DNA of 23,047 nucleotides from JBCBJX01 sp038522735. Its GTDB lineage: Bacteria; Pseudomonadota; Alphaproteobacteria; Caulobacterales; Parvularculaceae. Made by a program: the position numbers and the translations under genes. The stretch is taken from assembly GCA_038522735.1 (NCBI GenBank), contig JBCBJX010000044.1, forward strand, positions 1-23,047, given 5' to 3'. Shown piece after piece: positions 7,942-14,638 of the stretch (position 1 is the first letter of the stretch; each line of letters begins with the position of its first letter). The notes under the pieces were generated by a model. That model had not been told where the DNA came from and did not search any database. It worked only from the letters and a program-made list of their open reading frames with translations.

Positions 7942-9003
7942 CTATCCGGCGAGGGCGAAAGGCTCCAGCCCCGAAAGCCGCATGGCCGGCGCGATCGACG
8001 GGATCGCTCGCGGCTTAAGCCCCTCGACGGCGTCCGCAAAGGCGCGAATGTGATCCGGTGTCGTGCCGCAACAGCCGCCGACGATGTTGAAGAGACCCGC
8101 CTCCGCCCATTCGCGCAGATGAACGGTCATGCTCTCCGGCGTTTCGTCATAGCCGCCGAAGGCGTTCGGCAGGCCCGCGTTCGGATAGGCCGAGACGCGC
8201 ACGTCGGCGATGCGGGAGAGCTCCGCTACATAGGGACGCATGAGGTCCGGACCGAGGGCGCAATTGACGCCGACGGACAGCGGGCGGGCGTGGCGCGTCG
8301 CGTTCCAGAACGCCTCAGCCGTCTGGCCGGAGAGGGTGCGGCCGGACTGGTCCGTGATCGTCACCGACAGCATGATCGGCAGCGAGACGCCCGTCTCGTC
8401 GAAGGCTTCTTCAGCTGCGAAGATCGCAGCCTTGGCGTTCAGGGTGTCGAAGATCGTCTCGATGAGGATCATGTCGGCGCCGCCTTCGATGAGGCCGCGC
8501 ACGGCCTCGCCATAGGCGGTTCTCAGCCGGTCGAAATCAGTGTTGCGGGCGCCTGGATCGTTGACGTCCGGCGAGATCGACGCGGTGCGGTTCGTCGGCC
8601 CGATCGCGCCGGCGACGAAACGCGGCTTTTCCGGCGTCGCCGCCTGATCCGCAGCGGCCCGGGCGAGGCGCGCGCCCTCGACGTTCAGCTCGTAGGCGAT
8701 CTCCTCCATCGCATAGTCGGCCTGGGCGATGGTTGTCGCGGAAAAGGTGTTGGTCTCGACGATATCGGCGCCCGCGGCGAGATAATCCGCATGCATGCGC
8801 TTCACGAGATCAGGTTGGGTGAGGATCAGGAGATCATTGTTCCCGCGAACGTCCTTGGACCAGTCCGCGAAGCGCTCGCCGCGGAAATCGTCTTCGGTCA
8901 GCTCCTCGCCCTGAAACCAGGTGCCGGCCGCCCCGTCGAGGACGAGGATGCGCTCGTTCAGGGCGGTTTCGAGGGCGGCGCGCCGCTCGTTGCGCTCGGT
9001 CAT
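7942..9003 (-). CDS. metH: homocysteine S-methyltransferase, N-terminal domain of a split cobalamin-dependent methionine synthase
   Basis: 353 aa, the length of the isolated homocysteine-binding barrel of MetH. Seen: ILVLDGAAGTWFQ, GNNDLLILTQPDLV, ETNTFSATTIAQADY, GAIGPTNRTASISPDV, and the zinc cysteines in GVNCALGP and GGCCGTTPDHI. There is no folate, cobalamin or reactivation domain. Split MetH, with the B12/pterin half as a second protein, is known in alphaproteobacteria; the partner is not next to it here. The start at 9003 is fixed by GGAGG five bases upstream, although the frame is open to 9075. It heads metH > yceI > argE and has a promoter with a palindromic operator at 9088-9117. A free-standing methyltransferase using another methyl donor is possible. 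Confidence 0.85.
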   Translation of the reverse strand: MTERNERRAALETALNERILVLDGAAGTWFQGEELTEDDFRGERFADWSKDVRGNNDLLILTQPDLVKRMHADYLAAGADIVETNTFSATTIAQADYAMEEIAYELNVEGARLARAAADQAATPEKPRFVAGAIGPTNRTASISPDVNDPGARNTDFDRLRTAYGEAVRGLIEGGADMILIETIFDTLNAKAAIFAAEEAFDETGVSLPIMLSVTITDQSGRTLSGQTAEAFWNATRHARPLSVGVNCALGPDLMRPYVAELSRIADVRVSAYPNAGLPNAFGGYDETPESMTVHLREWAEAGLFNIVGGCCGTTPDHIRAFADAVEGLKPRAIPSIAPAMRLSGLEPFALAG

Positions 9004-9087
9004 GTGAACCTCCGTGACGGGAGCCCCGCCTTTCGCCGCGTCGCCGTTCGCCCAGTTAAGGAGCGAGCATCGCAACGCTAAAAGCAG

Positions 9088-9114
9088 GATATAAAGACAT
9101 CTTTATGTCTTTAT
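9088..9114. promoter_or_regulatory. overlapping palindromes, probable operator (SahR-like)
   Basis: Two palindromes share this AT-rich site. One is ATAAAGA-CA-TCTTTAT (9091-9106), extended by GAT/GTC to 22 bp with one mismatch. The other is ATAAAGACAT-CTTT-ATGTCTTTAT (9091-9114), a perfect 10-bp inverted repeat. The half-site TCTTTAT therefore occurs twice in tandem with an 8-bp period. The whole site fills the space between the -35 and -10 of metH, the usual place for a repressor. From memory it resembles the sites of SahR, the ArsR-family S-adenosylhomocysteine sensor controlling methionine genes in proteobacteria; the regulator itself is not in the window. Confidence 0.6.
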
Positions 9115-9117
9115 CAA
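9088..9117 (-). promoter_or_regulatory. predicted metH promoter
   Basis: Read on the minus strand: -35 TTGATA (9117-9112), 18-base spacer, -10 TATATC (9093-9088); TTATAT with a 17-base spacer is an alternative. This would start transcription near 9081, about 78 bases before the metH ATG. The region is AT-rich, unlike its surroundings. It is a pattern match only. Confidence 0.55.
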
Positions 9118-9131
9118 CAATGGAGGGGAGA

Positions 9132-9770
9132 ATGATCGACCTTTACACCTGGACGACGCCGAACGGCCGGAAGCCGGCGATCCTTCTGGAGGAGCTTGGC
9201 CTCGCTTACGACGCGAAGCCCGTCGACATTTCGAAAGACGAGCAGTTCGCGCCGGAGTTCCTGAAGATCTCGCCGAACAACAAGATCCCGGCGATCGTCG
9301 ATCACGACGCCGACGGCGGCCCGCTCGCCGTTTTTGAATCGGGCGCGATCCTCATCTACCTGGCCGAGAAGACCGGCTCGGCTCTGCTGCCGGCCTCCGG
9401 CGCCGCGCGGGCGAAGACGCTCGAATGGCTGATGTTCCAGATGGGCGGGCTCGGCCCGATGTTCGGCCAGTACGGCCACTTCGTCCGGTTCGCGCCGGAG
9501 AAGGTTCCGTACGGCATCAAGCGCTATACGGACGAAGCGAACAGGATCTACCGCGTTCTCGACAAGCGGCTTGGCGAAACCGCCTATATGGCAGGTGATG
9601 ACTATTCCATCGCCGACATCGCCACCTATCCGTGGCTGATGGCGCTCGATGACGCGCCGGAAATCGGCGAAATCGGGCTCGCGCGCGGCGACAACATCCG
9701 CCGCTGGATGAGCGCGATAAGCGCCCGCCCCGCCGTGGAACGGGGCATGGCGGTGTTGCAGTCGACCTAA
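9132..9770 (+). CDS. yfcG: glutathione S-transferase family protein, YfcG/Nu-class type
   Basis: 212 aa. The N-terminal thioredoxin-like domain carries TTPNGRKPAILLEE (residues ~6-19) and the glutathione-binding block SPNNKIPAIVDHDADGG...FESGAILIYLAEK, followed by an all-helical domain with GGLGPMFGQ and YSIADIATYPW. This order and wording match E. coli YfcG, a glutathione-dependent disulfide-bond oxidoreductase; the real substrate is not known. The start at 9132 is chosen for GGAGGGGAGA just upstream; the frame is also open to an ATG at 9105 inside the palindromic operator. Divergent from metH, so the operator at 9088-9114 might affect both genes. Its stop is 4 bases from the end of the convergent PAN gene. 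Confidence 0.88.
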   Translation: MIDLYTWTTPNGRKPAILLEELGLAYDAKPVDISKDEQFAPEFLKISPNNKIPAIVDHDADGGPLAVFESGAILIYLAEKTGSALLPASGAARAKTLEWLMFQMGGLGPMFGQYGHFVRFAPEKVPYGIKRYTDEANRIYRVLDKRLGETAYMAGDDYSIADIATYPWLMALDDAPEIGEIGLARGDNIRRWMSAISARPAVERGMAVLQST

Positions 9771-9774
9771 CCTC

Positions 9775-10716
9775 TCACCAACGCCACGGAAGCAGAGCGT
9801 CAAGAACTTTGTCGCCGGTCGATTTCTCGTCCTTCTTGCCGCTCTCTTTCGATTGCTGCATCGCCTGCTCTTTTATCTCTTGCTTGTCGGGGTTTAGAAC
9901 GCCCGGCACGCCGGAGATGCAGCAATCGTTCGGGAAAGGCAGCGGCGCGAATTGTTTCGTGAAGCACTGCCCGACGGGGTTCCCGATAGCGAAATGAGCC
10001 GGGCGCGCATTTTCCGGCAGCAGCAGCGTATAGGCCTTGCATTTTGCGTCATACGCACAGGCCTTATCGCATTGATCAAGCGTCATCTCCCCGCGATAGC
10101 CGCCGCCTTCGCGCTCGATGCCCGCCGACCAGTAATCCACTGCATACTGAACGCCGCCATTGTTGCGCACGTCGAGCGGGATGCGCGCGCCGCTGTCGCA
10201 GCAATCGTCCTCGCGCGGAACGGCGGTCGCGCCCTTCAGCCAGCACTGCCCGAGCGCCCCTTGCTCGCCAGGGCGTACATAGGTCCAGGCTTCGCATCTG
10301 GCTTCCTCGCGGCACATTTCACGGCATTCGTGGACGCCGTCATCAGGCAGCATGTAATTGACGGCGATGTCCTCGCCGGAGAACGCCATATCGCGCATGA
10401 TCGGGCCAAGACCGTCTTTGTAACCTGACGGGTAGACGCGCGTCGTCTCTTGCAGCGGTTTGAACGGCTTAAGCTGATCGCCGTAAGTGCCGGCGACGCT
10501 TCCGACAGCGATCGAGCCGGGATCGACCGCCTCCGCGATCCCTTCGGCGACAACCCCTGGGTCGATCTCGACCTGCGCGCCGGGCGCGACGGCGTCGCCG
10601 GCGGTCGCGACGATCTGATCGTCGGCTAAGCCGCTTTCGGATTGGGGAACAAGATTTTTCGCCCCCGCGATGGCCGCGTATGTTCCAAGAACCCCGACCG
10701 CAAACGCTCTCAACAT
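9775..10716 (-). CDS. exported protein with two PAN/apple-like cysteine domains
   Basis: 313 aa. An N-terminal hydrophobic stretch (residues 1-19) reads as a signal peptide. A Gly/Ala/Val-rich low-complexity linker (~30-80) leads to two PAN-like units. Unit 1 has C131-x3-C135-x5-C141-x16-C158-x13-CC172/173 with EAWTYV and QCWLK. Unit 2 has C216-x3-C220-x5-C226-x24-C251-x13-CC265/266 with KAYTLL and QCFTK. The C-terminal ~45 residues are Lys/Gln/Glu-rich and end in PWRW. PAN domains bind protein or carbohydrate, and the Cys pattern implies disulfides in the periplasm or outside. GGGGAGG lies before the ATG. It follows the FKBP gene on the same strand but after a terminator. Partner unknown. 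Confidence 0.7.
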   Translation of the reverse strand: MLRAFAVGVLGTYAAIAGAKNLVPQSESGLADDQIVATAGDAVAPGAQVEIDPGVVAEGIAEAVDPGSIAVGSVAGTYGDQLKPFKPLQETTRVYPSGYKDGLGPIMRDMAFSGEDIAVNYMLPDDGVHECREMCREEARCEAWTYVRPGEQGALGQCWLKGATAVPREDDCCDSGARIPLDVRNNGGVQYAVDYWSAGIEREGGGYRGEMTLDQCDKACAYDAKCKAYTLLLPENARPAHFAIGNPVGQCFTKQFAPLPFPNDCCISGVPGVLNPDKQEIKEQAMQQSKESGKKDEKSTGDKVLDALLPWRW

Positions 10717-10763
10717 GGGCGACCTCCCCTTCGCGACTGCTGATGCGAAAGAGAAGTTAGCCG

Positions 10764-10790
10764 AAAAAGCGTCGGCGCGCCAAGCGCGAC
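10764..10790 (-). terminator. intrinsic terminator after the FKBP gene
   Basis: On the minus strand, directly after the TAA of the FKBP gene, GTCGCGC pairs with GCG-C-CGAC (one bulged C) around a TTGGC loop. GC and a run of five T (complement of 10764-10768) follow. This would end FKBP transcripts before the PAN gene, perhaps only partly. Confidence 0.55.
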
Positions 10791-11834
10791 TTACTCTTCT
10801 TCGTTCTCCGCACCCGGATTGACGGCGAGGAGCTCGACCTCGAACACGAGAGCCGCGTTGGGGCCGATGTCGGCCCCCGCGCCGCTCTCGCCGTAACCGA
10901 GTTGCGGCGGGATGTAGAATTCGAACTTATCGCCGACGCTCATCAGCTGAACGCCCTCCGTCCACCCCGCAATGACGCCGCCGAGGGGGAAGGTCGCCGG
11001 CTCGCCGCGATCATAGGAACTGTCGAACTGCGTCCCGTCCGGAAGCGTGCCGCGATAGTGGACGCGAACCGTGTCTTCGGCGGTCGGCGACGGAGCGTCG
11101 GCCGGGCCTTCCTCCACCACTTTGTAAAGAAGCCCGCTGTCGGTCGCGATAACGTCTTCGCCCGCGCGCTTTTCAGCAAGAAAGGCTTCGGCGGCGGCGA
11201 GCGCATCGACGAGTTCCTGCTCTTCAGCGGCCGCGGCCGCCTCGATCGCGGCTTCTTCTTCGGCCGCCTCCTCGGCGGTCACCACATCGACCAGCCGCAC
11301 CTCATAGACGAGCGCCTCGTTCGGACGGACCGGACCGTTCGGCGTGCCGCGCTCGCCGAAAGCCAGCGACGCCGGAATAAAGAACCGGTAGCGATCGCCC
11401 TCGTGCATGAGCTTGAGGCCCTGCTTCAGGCCGTCGAAGAGAAAATCGAATTCGACGTCGAGCGGCTCGCCGTTCTCCGTCCCGTCGAATTGCAGCCCGT
11501 CGACGAAATAGCCGGCGTAGTCGAGACGGAGGAGCAGGGTTTCGTCCTCCGGCCAGCCGCCTTCCGCGCCGCCACCCGGGCCGCGCTCGATCACCTCGTA
11601 CTGGAGACCGCTCTCGGTCGTCATGACGCCGTCGCGGACGCCGTTCGCGTCAAGGAATGCCTCTGAGCGTTCGTCGAGACCGGGCGCTGGGTAGACCGCT
11701 TCATCGAAGGTAAAGCCGACGGCGCCGCTCGCGGCGTCGGCGGCGGGTTCGGCCGTCTCCTCCGATCCGCCACAGGCGGCGAGCAGGGACGAAGCGGCGA
11801 CGAATACCGCCGCGCGGGAGCGGAACATGGACAT
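10791..11834 (-). CDS. tandem FKBP-type peptidyl-prolyl isomerase lipoprotein
   Basis: 347 aa. A signal peptide with lipobox LAAC (Cys21) makes it a lipoprotein. Two FKBP domains follow. The first (~75-190) is divergent: YAGYFVDGLQFDGT, LKLMHEGDRYRFFIPASLAFGERG, but the usual VIxGW is replaced. A 35-residue Ala/Glu-rich helix (~193-230) acts as a linker. The second domain (~238-340) is canonical: VRVHYRGTLPDGTQFDSSYDRG (in parts), GGVIAGWTEG, EFYIPPQLGYGESG. The arrangement recalls Mip/FkpA foldases, in which a helix joins domains. It probably helps fold envelope proteins. Two ATGs are possible (11834 and 11828). It is divergent from ornithine decarboxylase and ends at a terminator. Confidence 0.85.
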   Translation of the reverse strand: MSMFRSRAAVFVAASSLLAACGGSEETAEPAADAASGAVGFTFDEAVYPAPGLDERSEAFLDANGVRDGVMTTESGLQYEVIERGPGGGAEGGWPEDETLLLRLDYAGYFVDGLQFDGTENGEPLDVEFDFLFDGLKQGLKLMHEGDRYRFFIPASLAFGERGTPNGPVRPNEALVYEVRLVDVVTAEEAAEEEAAIEAAAAAEEQELVDALAAAEAFLAEKRAGEDVIATDSGLLYKVVEEGPADAPSPTAEDTVRVHYRGTLPDGTQFDSSYDRGEPATFPLGGVIAGWTEGVQLMSVGDKFEFYIPPQLGYGESGAGADIGPNAALVFEVELLAVNPGAENEEE

Positions 11835-11946
11835 GGGCGGATCCCTTTGGGTGAGGCCGCGTCTCCTGTCAGGGCGCGGCGGCGAGAAAACGGCCGGACC
11901 CTAGTCGCGGCGCGGGATCGGCGCCAACCCCGCGATTGATTTTTCT

Positions 11947-11975
11947 TTGACATCAGGATCGGCCGTCCTTATGTG
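11947..11975 (+). promoter_or_regulatory. predicted promoter for the ornithine decarboxylase leader
   Basis: A perfect -35 TTGACA (11947-11952) is followed after 17 bases by TATGTG (11970-11975), which is a weak -10. Transcription would start near 11982, giving a ~69-base leader before the decarboxylase ATG. The -35 is convincing and the -10 is not. Confidence 0.45.
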
Positions 11976-11991
11976 GCCGGCTCGTCAATCC

Positions 11992-12048
11992 CATGGGCCC
12001 TCCCCGCAAGATTGGCGCGTGGTTGAAGTCGCCAATGGAGGTCCCATG
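11992..12048 (+). promoter_or_regulatory. leader hairpin that sequesters the ornithine decarboxylase Shine-Dalgarno
   Basis: Outer helix: CATGGG-C-CCTCC (11992-12003) pairs with GGAGG-T-CCCATG (12037-12048), 11 pairs with one C/T mismatch. Inner helix: ATTGGCG (12011-12017) pairs perfectly with CGCCAAT (12030-12036), leaving a 12-base loop. The only unpaired stem bases are CCGCAAG (12004-12010) on the 5' side. GGAGG at 12037-12041 is the Shine-Dalgarno of the gene starting at 12051, so it is fully buried. An RNA motif called speF has been described before alphaproteobacterial ornithine decarboxylases; I could not check whether this is it. Confidence 0.65.
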
Positions 12049-12049
12049 A
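11993..12049 (+). CDS. candidate 18-aa leader peptide upstream of ornithine decarboxylase
   Basis: ATG at 11993-11995 opens an 18-codon frame, MGPPRKIGAWLKSPMEVP, ending in TGA at 12047-12049, one base before the decarboxylase ATG at 12051. The ORF spans almost the whole SD-sequestering hairpin, so a ribosome on it would open the hairpin and could re-initiate on the decarboxylase. It ends in Pro-stop, a slow termination context known from leaders such as TnaC. Against it: there is no clear Shine-Dalgarno (only ~11 bases from the predicted transcript start), and short ORFs occur by chance. Translation is inference. Confidence 0.4.
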   Translation: MGPPRKIGAWLKSPMEVP

Positions 12050-12050
12050 G

Positions 12051-13238
12051 ATGGAAAGGCGCGTTTCCGCGTTTGCGCTGGTCCTAGAGACCGCGCCCGA
12101 CATCCCTGTACATTGCATCCGGCCCCACGCCGCCGAACGCGCCGCCCGCTGGTTCGTGAACCGTTTTCCGGGCGACGTTCTTTATGCGGCGAAAGCCAAC
12201 CCGCATCCGGCCGTCCTCGACGCCGTCTGGTCCGGCGGTGTGCGGATCTTCGACGTCGCAAGCCTGGCCGAGATCGAGCGCGTGCGCGCGCAGTTCCCGA
12301 CAGCGCGCCTCAATTTCATGCACACCGTGAAAGCGCGCTCGGCGATCCGGGCGGCGTATCTCGACCACGGCGTGCGAAACTTCGCTGTCGACTGCGAGGC
12401 GGAGCTTCAGAAGATCATCGAGGAGACCGACGGCGCGCAGGATCTCAACCTCCTTGTCCGCCTCGCGGTCTCCGACATCTACGCCTCCCACAAGCTGAGC
12501 GGGAAGTTCGGCGCTTCGGGGGCTGAGGCCGTCTTTCTTCTCCGCCATGCGCGGGCCGTCGCGGACGAGCTCGGCGTCTCCTTCCATGTCGGCTCCCAGT
12601 GCATGCGCCCGGAAGCCTATCGCGTCGCCATGACGGATGTCGGCGAGACGATCCGGCGGGCCGGCGTCACCATCGACATCGTCGATGTCGGCGGCGGATT
12701 TCCGGCCGCCTATCCGAGCCTGACGCCGCCGCCGCTCGAGGACTATATCCGCGTGATCGAGGACGCCTTCGAGGAGATGCCGGTCCTCGAGAACGCCGAC
12801 CTCTGGTGCGAACCGGGGCGCGCGCTCTGCGCCGAAGCGGGCTCCCAGATCGTACGCGTCGAGCTGAGGAAGGGCGATGCGCTCTACCTGAACGACGGCT
12901 CCTACGGCTCGCTGTTCGACATGACGCATACGGAGACGGCGTTCCCGGTCCGCCGCATCGAGAGCCTGGATGCGCCGCGGCGGCTGCTGACCGCATTCCG
13001 GCTCTTCGGGCCGACCTGCGATTCGATCGATGCGGCCCGCGCGCCCGTTTTCCTGCCGGACGATGTCGCCGAAGGCGACTATCTCGAGTTCGGCCTCACC
13101 GGCGCCTACGGCTCGGTCCTTCGGACGAACTTCAACGGGTTCGGCGCCGAGCGCGAAGCGATCCTCACCGACGCGCCGATGGCGACGATGTTCGCGGACG
13201 CCGAAGCGGCGGACGCCCTCGGGAATTCACGCGTTTAG
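12051..13238 (+). CDS. ornithine decarboxylase, PLP fold III (alanine-racemase-like)
   Basis: Converts ornithine to putrescine in the cytoplasm. 395 aa. Seen: the PLP-lysine motif YAAKANPHP (K48), HVGSQ (179-183), DVGGGFP (212-218) for phosphate binding, CEPGRALCAEAG (253-264), and FGPTCDSID (319-327) with the catalytic Cys323 and Asp of ornithine/lysine decarboxylases. The short size (about 390-400 aa) is the eukaryote-like type common in alphaproteobacteria; lysine may also be used. The start at 12051 has GGAGG nine bases upstream, but this is buried in a leader hairpin (11992-12048). It is followed by speD and speE, so the product feeds spermidine synthesis. Confidence 0.92.
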   Translation: MERRVSAFALVLETAPDIPVHCIRPHAAERAARWFVNRFPGDVLYAAKANPHPAVLDAVWSGGVRIFDVASLAEIERVRAQFPTARLNFMHTVKARSAIRAAYLDHGVRNFAVDCEAELQKIIEETDGAQDLNLLVRLAVSDIYASHKLSGKFGASGAEAVFLLRHARAVADELGVSFHVGSQCMRPEAYRVAMTDVGETIRRAGVTIDIVDVGGGFPAAYPSLTPPPLEDYIRVIEDAFEEMPVLENADLWCEPGRALCAEAGSQIVRVELRKGDALYLNDGSYGSLFDMTHTETAFPVRRIESLDAPRRLLTAFRLFGPTCDSIDAARAPVFLPDDVAEGDYLEFGLTGAYGSVLRTNFNGFGAEREAILTDAPMATMFADAEAADALGNSRV

Positions 13239-13291
13239 CGCCGCGGCGAGAGGCCCGGCTTTTTGGAGTTCATCATCCGTCCGCGTGACGA

Positions 13292-13708
13292 ATGGAGATT
13301 GAAGCGATGTTTGAGAGCAAACCCGACCTGCACCCCGTCCCCGGCCAGATGGCGCACCGCGACGGCGTCGAAGCTGCGGGCGTCCACGTCATCGTCGACG
13401 TGATCGACGGCGATCGCCTGGACGATCTTCCGTACCTTGAAAAGGTGATGCGCGAGTGCGTGCGCGAATGCCGCGCGACGCTCCTCCACATGCATATGCA
13501 CAAGTTCTCGCCGGAGGGCGTTTCCGGCGTCGCCGTGCTCGCCGAAAGCCACATCTCCGTCCATACGTGGCCGGAGAAGCGCTACGCCGCCTTCGACATT
13601 TTCATGTGCGGCCATGCGGAGCCGGAAAAAGCCGCCGACATCCTCGCGAAATCCTTCAACGCCAAAGAGACCCGGGTGAACGTCATCCTCCGGGGCGAGA
13701 ACATCTGA
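13292..13708 (+). CDS. speD: S-adenosylmethionine decarboxylase proenzyme, prokaryotic class 1B
   Basis: Makes decarboxylated SAM, the aminopropyl donor for spermidine. 138 aa. The self-processing site is GVAVLAESHISVHTWPE: cleavage between Glu and Ser turns the Ser into the pyruvoyl cofactor. CGHAEPEKA and the C-terminal TRVNVILRGENI agree with the small bacterial class. The start is not certain: ATG at 13292 has no good Shine-Dalgarno, while ATG at 13307 (133 aa) has GGAG nine bases upstream. It lies 53 bases after the decarboxylase. The stop overlaps the speE ATG by one base (TGATG), so the two are probably coupled. Confidence 0.92.
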   Translation: MEIEAMFESKPDLHPVPGQMAHRDGVEAAGVHVIVDVIDGDRLDDLPYLEKVMRECVRECRATLLHMHMHKFSPEGVSGVAVLAESHISVHTWPEKRYAAFDIFMCGHAEPEKAADILAKSFNAKETRVNVILRGENI

Positions 13709-14586
13709 TGAACCGGCACCTGCGCGAATTCGACGGCCAGCTCTGGTTCAAGGAAGCCCTTGTCGAGGACTACGGCGCGCTGATGCGCGTCGACGAGGTT
13801 CTCTATGATGAGGATTCGGATTTCCAGAACCTTCTCGTTTTCGAGAACGAGCGTTTCGGCCGCGTCCTCGCCCTCGACGGGATCGTCCAAGTCGCCCTCT
13901 CCGACGAGTACGTCTATCACGAGATGGCGACGCACCCGGCGCTCTTCGCGGTCGCGGAGCCGAAGCGGGTTCTCGTCATCGGCGGCGGCGACGGCGGCAT
14001 CATTCGCGAGGTCTTCCGCCATCAGAGCGTCGAGAAAGCGACCCTCGTCGAGATCGACGGCGACGTGGTCGAATTCTCCAAGAAGTGGTTCCCGCAGGTG
14101 TCCGGCGGCGCGTTCGACGATCCGCGCCTTGACCTCAAAATCGAGGACGGCGCGAAGTATGTGGCGGAGACCGACGACCGGTTCGACGTCGTCATCGTCG
14201 ATTCAACGGATCCCATCGGCCCCGGCAAAGTGCTCTTCACTGAGGAGTTCTACAGGGACTGCCGCCGGGTGCTGAACACGGGCGGCGTTCTCGTCACACA
14301 GAACGGCCTCCCCGTCTTTCAGGCGACGGAGCTGAAGACAGCGCACGACCGGCTGTCGTCCGTATTCGCGCATTCGAGTTTCCTCGTCATCGCCATCGCC
14401 AGCTATTGCGGGGGCTTCATGACCCTCGGCTTCTCGACCGACGACGCCGCGGCGTTCCAGCCCGACGAAGCGGCCGTGAAAGCGCGCTACGATGCGGCGG
14501 GTTTCGCCACGAAGTACTACACGCCCGAACTCCAACGCGCCGCCTTCGCCCTGCCGGCGTTCATCCAGCACATTCTGCGCGACTGA
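13708..14586 (+). CDS. speE: spermidine synthase (polyamine aminopropyltransferase)
   Basis: Transfers the aminopropyl group from decarboxylated SAM to putrescine. 292 aa, normal length. Seen: the N-terminal beta-domain with ENERFGRVLALDGIVQVALSDE, the Rossmann loop VLVIGGGDGGIIREV, the acidic residue after it (LVEIDGDVVE), DSTDPIGPGKVLFTEEFY with the catalytic Asp, and YCGGFMTLGFS. The start ATG at 13708 overlaps the speD stop by one base; the frame is open well upstream, but that is the speD shadow. End of the polyamine operon. A promoter-like signal for the next gene lies just after its stop. Confidence 0.95.
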   Translation: MNRHLREFDGQLWFKEALVEDYGALMRVDEVLYDEDSDFQNLLVFENERFGRVLALDGIVQVALSDEYVYHEMATHPALFAVAEPKRVLVIGGGDGGIIREVFRHQSVEKATLVEIDGDVVEFSKKWFPQVSGGAFDDPRLDLKIEDGAKYVAETDDRFDVVIVDSTDPIGPGKVLFTEEFYRDCRRVLNTGGVLVTQNGLPVFQATELKTAHDRLSSVFAHSSFLVIAIASYCGGFMTLGFSTDDAAAFQPDEAAVKARYDAAGFATKYYTPELQRAAFALPAFIQHILRD

Positions 14587-14593
14587 TTACGGC

Positions 14594-14622
14594 GGGACAG
14601 CGTCCGCCTCGCCCGCTATACT
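14594..14622 (+). promoter_or_regulatory. predicted promoter for the 484-aa membrane protein
   Basis: -35 GGGACA (14594-14599; last four bases match TTGACA), 17-base spacer, -10 TATACT (14617-14622; five of six match TATAAT). It starts 8 bases after the speE stop and would initiate near 14629, so the next gene need not depend on the polyamine promoter. Confidence 0.5.
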
Positions 14623-14638
14623 GCGCCCGTAACGGGGA

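Noticed and set aside
7177..9081. A 634-codon open frame on the + strand opposite argE, yceI and metH
   Set aside because: It is antisense to three well-recognised genes, has Arg/Asp/Gly-rich shadow composition and no recognisable domain; long empty frames are expected at this GC content.
13240..13264. GCCG...CGGC followed by TTTTT between ornithine decarboxylase and speD, a possible attenuator
   Set aside because: The outer stem is only four pairs and the inner pairing is poor; it would split an expected operon. Not strong enough to call.
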